NCBI GenBank assembly: GCA_902623785.1
Contig: CACNVG010000001.1
Coordinates: 10,001 to 74,000, forward strand
Source of the DNA: an uncultured Pelagibacteraceae bacterium
Lineage (GTDB): Bacteria > Pseudomonadota > Alphaproteobacteria > Pelagibacterales > Pelagibacteraceae
Reading direction: 5' to 3'
Length of the DNA: 64,000 nucleotides
The notes below the pieces were generated by a model that saw nothing but the letters and a program-made list of their open reading frames with translations, was not told the origin of the DNA and did no database searches. Of the stretch, positions 8,488 through 17,926 are shown piece by piece. A program made the translations under genes and the position numbers. Numbering within the stretch: position 1 is the first letter of the stretch; each line of letters begins with the position of its first letter.

Positions 8488-10260
8488 ATGATAAAAAAAG
8501 TCATAAATATTCTTCCAGAAATTTTAAGATCTTTAGACAAAAAACCAAGATTTTTGATAATAATATTAATCTTAAACCTGGTTTTAGTTTCTTTCTTAGA
8601 CGTCATAAGTATTGGTATGTTGGCAGGTTTTGTTGGTTTTTTAACTTCACCAGAAGTATTTATTAATAAAATTCCCATTAAATTTGTACAGGATACTTTT
8701 TTAAGTACGGGCTTTATGGATTTAATTTTATATTTTTCAATTCTTATCGTCATTTTATTAATTATAAAGAATTTTATAATGTTATTAATCCTTAAATTTG
8801 AAAATTATTTAAGAGTAAAAATTACAAAAATAAATGGAGTAAAATCTTTTAAATCTATTTTAAATAGGAGCTATATTTACTTCACAAAATTTAATTTAGG
8901 AAATATCAAAAATGAAATTTACGAAGAAAGTGAAAGAGCAACTGGATATGTTTTTTATGGAATAAATTTAATCAAAGAAGTTATTTTAGCTTTTTTTATT
9001 ATTTTTGCATTAATCTTTATTAATTTCAAAATAACATTTTCGATTTTATCAATATTGATATTTTTTTCTTATCTGACAATTTTTTTAATAAGAAAAAAGA
9101 TTATAAATTTTAGTGACCTAAAAAAAAAATATACCGGAGAGGCTTTTAAAATTATAATTGAAACAATCCAAAATATTCAATTTATTAAGTTGTCTGGAAA
9201 ATCAGATTATTTTGTGGCTAGTTATGGAAACAACTTAGAAAAAGGAATTTACAACTCACAAATAATGAAGGTAATTAATTTTGTTCCTAAATCTATTTTA
9301 GAGATTTCTTCAGTTACTTTTCTCTTGATATTTTCTTATTTGTTATTTTTAAAAGGATTTGAAATTGGTTTTATAGTAACGACCTTAAGTTTTTTAGTTT
9401 TATCCGTTATTAGGTTAATGCCTTCTATAAATAATTTTAATACTTGTCTCAATGGACTAATTTACTGCAGAAAATCATTTTTGAATTTTAATGAATTAGT
9501 GAAATCCAACAAAAAGATTGAAAATGAGGTAAATTTAGAAAGCATAGAGTCGATAAAATTAAGAGATGTTGAATTTTCCTATACCGATGGCAAATTTAAA
9601 CTTTCAAATTTAAATATATCATTAGAAAAAAATAAAATATTCGGAATTGCTGGAAAAAACGGCTCAGGTAAAAGTACGCTTATTAATTTAGTTTTAGGTT
9701 TGATAACACCTTCTAAAGGAAAGATTATTCTTAATGATAAATTTGAGCTAAGTAGTAGTAAATTAAGCTTGCATCGAAAAGTAGGTTTAATCCCTCAAAA
9801 TATTTTTTTAATTGATGACACAATTTCAAGAAACGTGGCTTTTGGAATTCCTCAAGATCAAATAGATTATCAAAAAGTAAAAGATGTTTTAAAAATTTCT
9901 CTAGCAGAAGAATTAATTGAACACATAAAAAAAAATGAAAATTATTTTATTGGGGACAAAGGTAATAAATTATCTGGCGGACAAAAACAAAGAGTTGCTA
10001 TAGCAAGAGCTCTTTACAGTAATCCAAGTATAATTATATTTGATGAACCAACGAGTGCGTTAGACGCAAACTCAAAAAATCTATTTTTTTCAATTTTGAA
10101 CAAAATCCAAAAAGATAGAATCATTTTGATAATAAGCCATGACCATAAAATTCTAAATTTATGCTCGAAATTAATAGTTTTAAAAAATGGAAAATTTCAG
10201 AATATTGATGAACAAAGTATTAAAACTTTTAATGAGGAAAATCTTAAAGGATTAATTTGA
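8488..10260 (+). CDS. ABC transporter, fused TMD-NBD (MsbA/PglK-type glycan/lipid flippase)
   Basis: Walker A GKNGSGKSTL, signature LSGGQKQRVAIARAL, Walker B IIIFDEPTSALD. Confidence 0.93.
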   Translation: MIKKVINILPEILRSLDKKPRFLIIILILNLVLVSFLDVISIGMLAGFVGFLTSPEVFINKIPIKFVQDTFLSTGFMDLILYFSILIVILLIIKNFIMLLILKFENYLRVKITKINGVKSFKSILNRSYIYFTKFNLGNIKNEIYEESERATGYVFYGINLIKEVILAFFIIFALIFINFKITFSILSILIFFSYLTIFLIRKKIINFSDLKKKYTGEAFKIIIETIQNIQFIKLSGKSDYFVASYGNNLEKGIYNSQIMKVINFVPKSILEISSVTFLLIFSYLLFLKGFEIGFIVTTLSFLVLSVIRLMPSINNFNTCLNGLIYCRKSFLNFNELVKSNKKIENEVNLESIESIKLRDVEFSYTDGKFKLSNLNISLEKNKIFGIAGKNGSGKSTLINLVLGLITPSKGKIILNDKFELSSSKLSLHRKVGLIPQNIFLIDDTISRNVAFGIPQDQIDYQKVKDVLKISLAEELIEHIKKNENYFIGDKGNKLSGGQKQRVAIARALYSNPSIIIFDEPTSALDANSKNLFFSILNKIQKDRIILIISHDHKILNLCSKLIVLKNGKFQNIDEQSIKTFNEENLKGLI

Positions 10261-10293
10261 TTATATCTTTAAAAAATATACTAATAGTAAAAA

Positions 10294-11265
10294 ATGGATT
10301 CAATAAACAACTTTATTAATTACAAAAATAAAAGAAAAGTCCTCTTTACTCCTGGACCAAGTAGCTTGAGTAAAGAAAATATTATTGGACTAGGCCCCTT
10401 TTTTGGAAGAGGTGATAATGACTACCTGTCTTTAGAAAAGAAGGTCCTAAATAAATTAAAAAAAATATCAGGACAGAATAGAGTTGTACCTTTGCAGGGT
10501 TCAGGATCTTTAGCTATCGAAATAATGTGTTACAATTTTTTAAAAGGTAAAATTCTAATAATACAAACTGGCGTTTATTCAAAAAGAATAGAAGGTATTT
10601 GTAAAAACTTGAAAAAGATAGGAAGAATTTCATCAATCGAAACAATTTCTTGGAAAAAAATGTCCAGTATTAAAGGGAAATATAACTGGATAATTTGTTG
10701 TCCTACAGAAACAAGTATTGGATTATATATTCCGATCTTAGAAATTAAAAAAATATCAAAAAAAATAAAAGCCAAGATAATGTTAGATGCCACAGCTTCT
10801 TTTGGTCTCGAAAAAGATCATAAACTTGCAGATGTTTTATCATTTAGTTCTTGCAAAGGTTTGTTTGGGTTAACGGGAGGAAGTTTTATATCTTTTAGTG
10901 CTCGTCCTAATTATTACAAAAATTCGTTTTACTTAAATTTAAAAAATCACGAAAATAAAAAAATGACAGGCCCATATCACATACTTGGTTCGTTAGTAAA
11001 CGTATTGGATAATTACTCATCCTTCAAAAAATCTGTTGTAGAAAATAAAAAAGTATTTATGAAAAAATTTGAAAAATTCATTGTACATCCTAAAAAAAAT
11101 CAGCCATTAATTTGTACATATATTTCAAAAAAAGTTCGTTCAAAAAATAAAAAAGTAGTACTTTATAAATCAAGAGGTAATATCAAGGGGAGTGTAGTTT
11201 CTCATTTAGGAGAAACGCATCTAAAATCTAACGCGAATGGAAAAATAATAAATTTTTTAAAATAA
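10294..11265 (+). CDS. 2-aminoethylphosphonate:pyruvate transaminase-like class V aminotransferase (PhnW-like)
   Basis: KVLFTPGPSSLS, CCPTETSIG, LDATASFG, FSSCKGLFGLTGG (PLP-Lys context); adjacent to PepM/Ppd. Confidence 0.85.
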   Translation: MDSINNFINYKNKRKVLFTPGPSSLSKENIIGLGPFFGRGDNDYLSLEKKVLNKLKKISGQNRVVPLQGSGSLAIEIMCYNFLKGKILIIQTGVYSKRIEGICKNLKKIGRISSIETISWKKMSSIKGKYNWIICCPTETSIGLYIPILEIKKISKKIKAKIMLDATASFGLEKDHKLADVLSFSSCKGLFGLTGGSFISFSARPNYYKNSFYLNLKNHENKKMTGPYHILGSLVNVLDNYSSFKKSVVENKKVFMKKFEKFIVHPKKNQPLICTYISKKVRSKNKKVVLYKSRGNIKGSVVSHLGETHLKSNANGKIINFLK

Positions 11266-11268
11266 TTT

Positions 11269-11673
11269 ATGAAAAAAAAAGTTTTAGTTGACATGTCTTC
11301 AACTCTTATTCATCACGGTCATATTAATCTACTTAAGAAAGCTAGCAAAATAGGTAATGTTTTTGTTGCGCTAACCACAGACAAAGAAATTAAAAAAAAA
11401 AAAGGATATTTTCCAGAATTAAATTATTACAACAGATCTAGAATTTTAAAATCAATAAAATATGTTCATAAAGTTATCCCGTCAAAATGGAATATAGACA
11501 ATAAATTTATAAAAAGATTTAAAATAAATGTATTGGTTCATGGTGGCGATAATAATAATACAGCTGATAATGTTAAATTGAAAATTTTTAAGAGAACAAA
11601 AGGGATAAGTTCATCTCAACTACGATCTAAAGTGTACAAAAATTATATAAAACTTTATGAAAAAAAAAAATAA
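11269..11673 (+). CDS. Stand-alone TagD/PntC-type cytidylyltransferase
   Basis: 134 aa with intact HxGH (HHGH) and RTKGISSSQLR motifs. Confidence 0.85.
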   Translation: MKKKVLVDMSSTLIHHGHINLLKKASKIGNVFVALTTDKEIKKKKGYFPELNYYNRSRILKSIKYVHKVIPSKWNIDNKFIKRFKINVLVHGGDNNNTADNVKLKIFKRTKGISSSQLRSKVYKNYIKLYEKKK

Positions 11674-12961
11674 AACTATTTACCTTACTTTAGTTGGGGA
11701 TAACTTTAACCTGGGACATGCAAATATTATCAATAATGCAAAAAAGTATGGAAAGATTATAATTGGAATTATGACAGATAGTGCTTGTGTGGAATATACA
11801 TCACTGCCTCACTTTAGTTATGAATATAGGAAGAATTTAATATTAAAGAGTTGTAGAAATATTTATAAAATAATCCCTCAAAAAACTTTAGATTACACCT
11901 ATAATTTAAATAAATTTAAACCAAATTATGTAATTCACGGGGATGATTGGAAAATAGGCTATCAAAAAAAAATTAGAACAAAAGTTATCAAGCAACTTAA
12001 AAAATGGGGAGGAAAGCTTATTGAAATTCCTTACACAAAAAATATTCCTTTTTCAGAAAACAGAAAACAATTTTTACAAAGTAACACAACTGCAGATGTA
12101 AGAAAAACAAAACTTAAGCGATTACTTAACTGTAAAAAAATTGTTAAAATTTTAGAAGCCCATAATCCAATAGGTGGTTTGATAATTGATAATCTATCAA
12201 ATAACAGTGAAAAAAAATATGATGAATTTGACGGTGTTTGGTGTTCAAGTTTAACCGACTCGTCCTCTAGAGGAAAGCCAGATAATCAATCACTCGATTT
12301 AACTACAAGAGTAAATTGGCTCTCTGAAATGTTTGAGGTTACTTCTAAGCCATTAATATTTGATGCAGATAATGGGGGGTCAGTGGAGCATATAAAGTTT
12401 CTTATTAGAAGACTTGAAAAAATAGGTGTTTCAGCTGTCATTTTGGAAGATAAGATTGGAATAAAGCAAAATTCACTTTTTCAAGATCAATCAAAAACTA
12501 AGTTGGATACAATAAATAATTTTTCAAAAAAAATTAAGATTGCAACAAAAAATCGAGTGTCTGATGACTTTCTTATTATTGCAAGATTAGAATCTTTAAT
12601 AGTTGGTCAAGGTATTAATGAAGCCATTAAAAGAGCAAATAAATACTCAAAAGCCGGAGCTGATATGATACTAGTACACAGCAAAAAGAATACTCCAAAT
12701 GAAATATTTAAATTTGCCAAGAAATTCAAAAAATCAAAGTTCTTTAAGCCACTTGTAGCTGTTCCCTCTGCCTATCCCTCTGTAAAAGAAGCGCAATTAG
12801 TAAAAAATGGTTTTAAACTAGTAATTTACGCTAACCACTTGCTTAGAGCATCTTATCTCTCAATGTTCGAAACAGCTAAAAATATTTTGAAAAATAAAAG
12901 GGCGAAAGAATCTGAAAAGAAAATGATATCTATAAAAAAAATAATTGAATTAATCGAATGA
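11657..12961 (+). CDS. pepM: Phosphoenolpyruvate phosphomutase with N-terminal cytidylyltransferase-like domain
   Basis: C-terminal PepM signature LEDKIGIKQNS, FDADNGG; N-terminal nucleotidyltransferase fold with altered catalytic motifs. Confidence 0.92.
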   Translation: MKKKNKTIYLTLVGDNFNLGHANIINNAKKYGKIIIGIMTDSACVEYTSLPHFSYEYRKNLILKSCRNIYKIIPQKTLDYTYNLNKFKPNYVIHGDDWKIGYQKKIRTKVIKQLKKWGGKLIEIPYTKNIPFSENRKQFLQSNTTADVRKTKLKRLLNCKKIVKILEAHNPIGGLIIDNLSNNSEKKYDEFDGVWCSSLTDSSSRGKPDNQSLDLTTRVNWLSEMFEVTSKPLIFDADNGGSVEHIKFLIRRLEKIGVSAVILEDKIGIKQNSLFQDQSKTKLDTINNFSKKIKIATKNRVSDDFLIIARLESLIVGQGINEAIKRANKYSKAGADMILVHSKKNTPNEIFKFAKKFKKSKFFKPLVAVPSAYPSVKEAQLVKNGFKLVIYANHLLRASYLSMFETAKNILKNKRAKESEKKMISIKKIIELIE

Positions 12962-14058
12962 TAACAGCCGATATATTATTTTCATTTCTAAAAAAAAGAA
13001 AAATAAATTTTTTTACTGGAGTTCCTGACAGTGTTTTAAAAGATACTAATAAGATTTTAAAAAATTATAATAACGATAAACATGTAATTACCCATAATGA
13101 AGGCGGTTCAATAGCTTTGGGCGCTGGTTATTTTCTTAAAACTAAAAAAATTGCCTGCGTATATTTCCAAAATTCTGGTCTTGGTAATGCAATAAACCCT
13201 CTTATATCTATGGCACATAAAAATATTTATTCTATCCCAATGTTGCTATTGATAGGTTGGAGAGGTGCTCCAAAAGAAAAAAAAGATGAACCGCAACATA
13301 TACACCAAGGAAAAATTACAGAAAAAATGCTTAAATTATTAGAGATAGACTACTGTATATTGGAAAACAAAAAAGATTTAAAAAAACTTGAAAAAATAAT
13401 AATTATCTCAAAAAAAAAACAAAAACCCGTTGCATGTTTGATTAAAAAAAATGTACTAAGTTTTAATAAAAATATTTTTTATAAAAAAAGAGACAACAAG
13501 GGTCTCAAACGTCATGATGTAATTAATTTTATTATTGATAAAAAAATAAATAATCTTAAAATTTTTTCCACCACAGGTTACACTTCTAGAGAGCTTTATC
13601 AATTGCGAAAATTAAAAAAAGATAAAACTAAAGATTTTTATAATGTTGGTGCTATGGGTCATACCAGTATGATTGCCTTAGGTTATGCGTTAAAAGACAA
13701 AAACAAAAAAGTTTTATGTTTAGATGGGGACGGGTCTCTGATTATGCATATGGGATCTCTCCCAGTAATTGGTGAAAATACTGCAAGAAATTTCAAACAT
13801 ATCATTTTTAATAATAATCAACATGAGTCAGTTGGTGGTCAAAAAACACCAATAAAAAGTACAAATTTTAAAAAGTTGAGTTTATCATGTGGTTATAAGA
13901 AATATTTTTTTGCTAAAACTTTAAAACAATTTAAATCAAAATATTCATTCTTTCTAAATTCAAGAGGTCCGAGTTTTTTTGAAGTACAAATTCTTCCTGG
14001 ATCCGTTAAAAATCTAACTCGTCCAAAAGAATTTTTAAAAATTAGAAAAAATTTTTAA
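12958..14058 (+). CDS. ppd: Phosphonopyruvate decarboxylase
   Basis: TPP enzyme: FFTGVPDSVLK, HITHNEGGSIALGAGYFL, GDGSLIMHMGSLPVIG...NNNQHESVGGQKT. Confidence 0.92.
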   Translation: MITADILFSFLKKRKINFFTGVPDSVLKDTNKILKNYNNDKHVITHNEGGSIALGAGYFLKTKKIACVYFQNSGLGNAINPLISMAHKNIYSIPMLLLIGWRGAPKEKKDEPQHIHQGKITEKMLKLLEIDYCILENKKDLKKLEKIIIISKKKQKPVACLIKKNVLSFNKNIFYKKRDNKGLKRHDVINFIIDKKINNLKIFSTTGYTSRELYQLRKLKKDKTKDFYNVGAMGHTSMIALGYALKDKNKKVLCLDGDGSLIMHMGSLPVIGENTARNFKHIIFNNNQHESVGGQKTPIKSTNFKKLSLSCGYKKYFFAKTLKQFKSKYSFFLNSRGPSFFEVQILPGSVKNLTRPKEFLKIRKNF

Positions 14059-14063
14059 TTTTT

Positions 14064-15182
14064 ATGTTTGAAAAAAAAAGAAAAGTAACATTCTTTTATT
14101 CAAGGATTGAAGAAAAACAAATTTTTTTTTCACTTGAAAATGAATTAAAGAAATCAAATTTTGATGTAGAGTATTCAAAAAATTTGAAAAAAAAAGCAGA
14201 TATTGGATTTTACTGCGAATGTAACTCTGACCCATCAAACTCCAAAATATCAGCAATATTTTTAGGTGGTCTGGACCAAGGAAGGGTCACTTGGCCAAAC
14301 ATTTGGTATGATCAACCTTGGAATAAATTTGATCTTGGCTTTTTACCAGGTAATAACTGGGCAAATAGATGGAAATCTTGCAGTGAAAATAAATCCTCAA
14401 ATACAAAGTTTGGAGTTTATAAAGTAGGATGGCCAAAATCAGATTTTTTATTTAATAAAAAAAACTCTAAGATAAAAAAAAAATTAATTAAAAAATATAA
14501 AATTAATACAAAAAAAATTAATATTTTATACGCCCCCTCATTTGAGTGCTTTAACCAACAATTAGAAGTAGCGAAAGTAGCAAAAAACAACAATTATGGA
14601 TTGATAATCAAACATTGGCTTACAAAAAAAGAGAAAAAATATCAGGATTTATGGAATAATATTAAAAAATCAAACTTAGAAACTCAAAAAATTTATAAAA
14701 AAAATACTAAAATAATTGACCCCAGTGAAAACTTTCTGTCTGTTTTAGATCTTTCAGATTTAATAATTACCGATGAGTCAAGCGTTGCATATGAGGGATT
14801 AATAAGAAATGTTCCAACTTTGTCTGTTAAAGATTGGTTTATAGCAAGACATAATAAAGGTGTTGCAAGGTTGGTAAAACCATCAAACGTCACTTTTAAA
14901 ACAACTAGAAAAGATTTAAACAAAAAAATTATAGAAATTTTAGGCAATAGTTCGTACAAAAAGAAGATTAAAGTAAATCTTAAGAAAGAAATTTCATACT
15001 TAGGAAGTTCTTCGAGAATAATAGTCAAACTGTTGAAACAATTTTTAATTGATAGAAAATTACCTCAAAAAACTAAGTATTTTATAAAACCTAAAGTTAA
15101 AAAAAAAATTTCAAAAAATTCAATAACGTTAAGCTTCTATAAAAGAATATTCTTTAATTATTTTAGAAGATTTTTAAATTGA
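14064..15182 (+). CDS. CDP-glycerol glycerophosphotransferase-like (TagF-type) protein; candidate CMP-phosphonate transferase
   Basis: LYAPSFE..., LIIKHWLTKK, LDLSDLIITDESSVAYEGLI; last gene of the phosphonate operon. Confidence 0.7.
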   Translation: MFEKKRKVTFFYSRIEEKQIFFSLENELKKSNFDVEYSKNLKKKADIGFYCECNSDPSNSKISAIFLGGLDQGRVTWPNIWYDQPWNKFDLGFLPGNNWANRWKSCSENKSSNTKFGVYKVGWPKSDFLFNKKNSKIKKKLIKKYKINTKKINILYAPSFECFNQQLEVAKVAKNNNYGLIIKHWLTKKEKKYQDLWNNIKKSNLETQKIYKKNTKIIDPSENFLSVLDLSDLIITDESSVAYEGLIRNVPTLSVKDWFIARHNKGVARLVKPSNVTFKTTRKDLNKKIIEILGNSSYKKKIKVNLKKEISYLGSSSRIIVKLLKQFLIDRKLPQKTKYFIKPKVKKKISKNSITLSFYKRIFFNYFRRFLN

Positions 15183-15283
15183 AATAGAGTTATAAAAATA
15201 TCTTTTTTTTAAAAAAAATTATTTAAATAGATATTAATGAATACAGCATTGGCAGTCTACACAAATAAATAAAAATCCATTTA

Positions 15284-16039
15284 TCAAAAATATTTTAAAA
15301 AATTCGAATTGTTGAAATTTTTCATATGATCGTTTTTGTAATTAATGCACTTATGAGAAATTATTTTTTTTATTTTTTTATTCAAGTAAATTATTTTTTC
15401 TATTGTTCTTTTATCGATTGACTTCCTATCTTTACTAAGTCTTCGTCTCTCATTAACTTCATAAATATTATTCTTTGGTGCATAAATATAAACAATCTTA
15501 TCGCAAAAAATTTTGTTTTTAAGATATTTTTTTATCAATTTAAGCTTAATTTTTTTCTTTGAAAAAGCTAATAACATAAGTCTTTGTAAGAATCCTTCAT
15601 CAGGAAAATAAATGACATTTTCATTATCTCTCCTTATTTTTTGAAATAACATTGATGCTATAATAAGTTCATCTAACCAAATATCTTTAGTTGATTGGTT
15701 AATTAAGATGTTTTTATTATTAAGAAAATTTACTTTATTTCTGTAATTATAAAATTTTTTTAGATTATTATTTTTATAAATATTGCAAATACGATTTAAT
15801 GACTTGTTCCATAGTGAAGTTTTTATATTAACTAATAACAATAAATTAAATAAAACCAAGCAAATCTTTTGACTCATCTTCAATGTAACATATCTACCAA
15901 TAAATGAGACAATAATTTCCCTGGTATTAAATACTTTATAGCCTTTTATTTTTAAGTTTGTTTTAATTTTTTTTCTTAAAAATGATTTTCCACTACCAGG
16001 AACACCAAAAAATTCTATAGATCTATATTTTATTTTCAC
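15284..16039 (-). CDS. P-loop NTPase/small-molecule kinase-like protein
   Basis: Walker A FFGVPGSGKSFLRKKI; DEGFLQR...DKIVYIYAPKN...ERRRLSKDRKS resembling nucleoside/sugar-kinase lids. Confidence 0.6.
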   Translation of the reverse strand: MKIKYRSIEFFGVPGSGKSFLRKKIKTNLKIKGYKVFNTREIIVSFIGRYVTLKMSQKICLVLFNLLLLVNIKTSLWNKSLNRICNIYKNNNLKKFYNYRNKVNFLNNKNILINQSTKDIWLDELIIASMLFQKIRRDNENVIYFPDEGFLQRLMLLAFSKKKIKLKLIKKYLKNKIFCDKIVYIYAPKNNIYEVNERRRLSKDRKSIDKRTIEKIIYLNKKIKKIISHKCINYKNDHMKNFNNSNFLKYF

Positions 16040-16166
16040 TTAGTTTGCAGATTTATCATGTTTTTAAATTTAAAATAGAGTGTTACAAGTTGTTAGTTTT
16101 GTAATATATAAATAATACTTTTTTTTAATAAAAATAAACAAATTTTAAATTTAAGTAAACTAATTT

Positions 16167-17126
16167 ATGAACATATTAATTACAGGTTGTGCAGGATTTA
16201 TAGGTTTTCATTTAAGTAAAAAAATTCTTCAAGACTCAAATCATAAAGTTTTGGGAATTGACAACTTAAATAATTATTATTCCACAAAAATTAAAAAAGA
16301 TAGATTGATACAATTAAAAAAACACAAAAAATTTTATTTTAAAAAAGTTGATATATCTAACTATGATGAGCTGAGAAAAATATTCCTTAAGAATAAAGTT
16401 AACGTAATTTTTAATTTTGCCGCTCAGGCTGGTGTCAGATATTCTCTAGTAAACCCAGATAGTTATATAAAAAGTAATTTAAAAGGTTTTCTAAATTTAT
16501 TGGAACTTGCAAAAATTAATAGAACTAAATTAATTTATGCGTCATCAAGCTCAGTTTATGGTGAACAAAAAAAATTTCCAGTTTTAGAAAAATATTCGGG
16601 AGTCCAAAAAAATTTATATGCCTCAACGAAGTTAATGAACGAAAAACTCGCAAATATATATCATCAGAATTTTAAAATTCCTTTAATAGGTTTAAGATTT
16701 TTTACAGTCTATGGTGAGTGGGGTAGACCTGATATGATGTATTTAAAATATATGGATGCAATAAAAAGAGGAAAAACAATAAATCTTTACAATTTTGGAA
16801 AACACACTAGAGATTTTACTTATATTGATGATGTGGTCGAGATATTATTTAAGATTCTCAAAATTAAAAAAAAACAAGTTTTTGAAAATGGAATTTATAA
16901 TATTTGTTCTAGTAATCCTGTAAACTTAACGAATTTTTTAGATTATATTGAAAAAATTTATGGAAAAAAATGTAAAATAAAAAAATTACCTAAACAAAAA
17001 ATTGAAATTTTAAAGACACATGGAAGCAATTCTAAAATCAAAAATTTAGTCAAAAAATATAAATTTATAAGTTACAAAATTGGATTAAAAAATACTATTA
17101 AATGGTTTAAAAATTACTATCGTTAA
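16167..17126 (+). CDS. NAD-dependent epimerase (UDP-glucuronate 4-epimerase-like)
   Basis: ILITGCAGFIGFHLSKKIL, YASSSSVYG, YASTKLMNE (YxxxK). Confidence 0.9.
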   Translation: MNILITGCAGFIGFHLSKKILQDSNHKVLGIDNLNNYYSTKIKKDRLIQLKKHKKFYFKKVDISNYDELRKIFLKNKVNVIFNFAAQAGVRYSLVNPDSYIKSNLKGFLNLLELAKINRTKLIYASSSSVYGEQKKFPVLEKYSGVQKNLYASTKLMNEKLANIYHQNFKIPLIGLRFFTVYGEWGRPDMMYLKYMDAIKRGKTINLYNFGKHTRDFTYIDDVVEILFKILKIKKKQVFENGIYNICSSNPVNLTNFLDYIEKIYGKKCKIKKLPKQKIEILKTHGSNSKIKNLVKKYKFISYKIGLKNTIKWFKNYYR

Positions 17127-17866
17127 TAAAAAATTTTATAACAATTTCTAATTAATCTTAAAATCAAAAGTAATATTACAAAAAATTTATTTTGTTTATT
17201 ATGGTATCTAATTAAAGTTTCCTCCCAAATATGTTTAAACACCCCATATCTTGCAGAAAAACCTCCACCCTTGAACACACTAATAACTTCATTCTTTTTT
17301 GTCGAAATTCCCTTTGATTTATTATTTTTAATTAACCTCCAAAAGAAATCATAGTCGGATGAACATGGGAACTTTAAATTATATAAACCAATTTTTTCAT
17401 GAATCTTTCTCTTTACAAAAAAACCTCCTGAATGTGCAGGATAAAAATTAAAGGTCCAGTACATTTTTTTAGGATTATAATTATGATGAATTTTTTTTTT
17501 TTCTACAGCACCGAAAATAAAGTCCACATCATTTTTGTTGAAATATTCATCTATTATGGATAGAGAGTTTTCTGAACGATAAATATCCCCAGCATTAATT
17601 GTATTGATGTATTTTCCATTTGATATTTTGATACCCTTGTTAATGCCATCATAAATGCCCTCATCCTTTTCAGATATCCAAAAATCTATTTGTTTAGAAT
17701 CTTTAATAAACTGCAATGTACCATCTGTAGAGCCACCATCTACGACAATATACTCAAAATCTCTTAGTCTTTGGATTTTTAAACTTTCTATTGTTTGAAT
17801 TAATCCTAGCTTGTCATTTAAAACTGGAGTTATTATAGAAAAAAGAGGTGAATTTTTTTTAGCCAT
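17123..17866 (-). CDS. Family 2 glycosyltransferase
   Basis: FSIITPVLNDKLGLIQTIESL...YIVVDGGSTDGT. Confidence 0.92.
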   Translation of the reverse strand: MAKKNSPLFSIITPVLNDKLGLIQTIESLKIQRLRDFEYIVVDGGSTDGTLQFIKDSKQIDFWISEKDEGIYDGINKGIKISNGKYINTINAGDIYRSENSLSIIDEYFNKNDVDFIFGAVEKKKIHHNYNPKKMYWTFNFYPAHSGGFFVKRKIHEKIGLYNLKFPCSSDYDFFWRLIKNNKSKGISTKKNEVISVFKGGGFSARYGVFKHIWEETLIRYHNKQNKFFVILLLILRLIRNCYKIFY

Positions 17867-17926
17867 ATTTTAATTATAAATTATAAACAATTAAATATCT
17901 TTAATGTATAAATAATTATTAAACGA

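Noticed and set aside
15237-15272. Mini-ORF MNTALAVYTNK*
   Set aside because: Only 11 codons, no conservation evidence, likely chance
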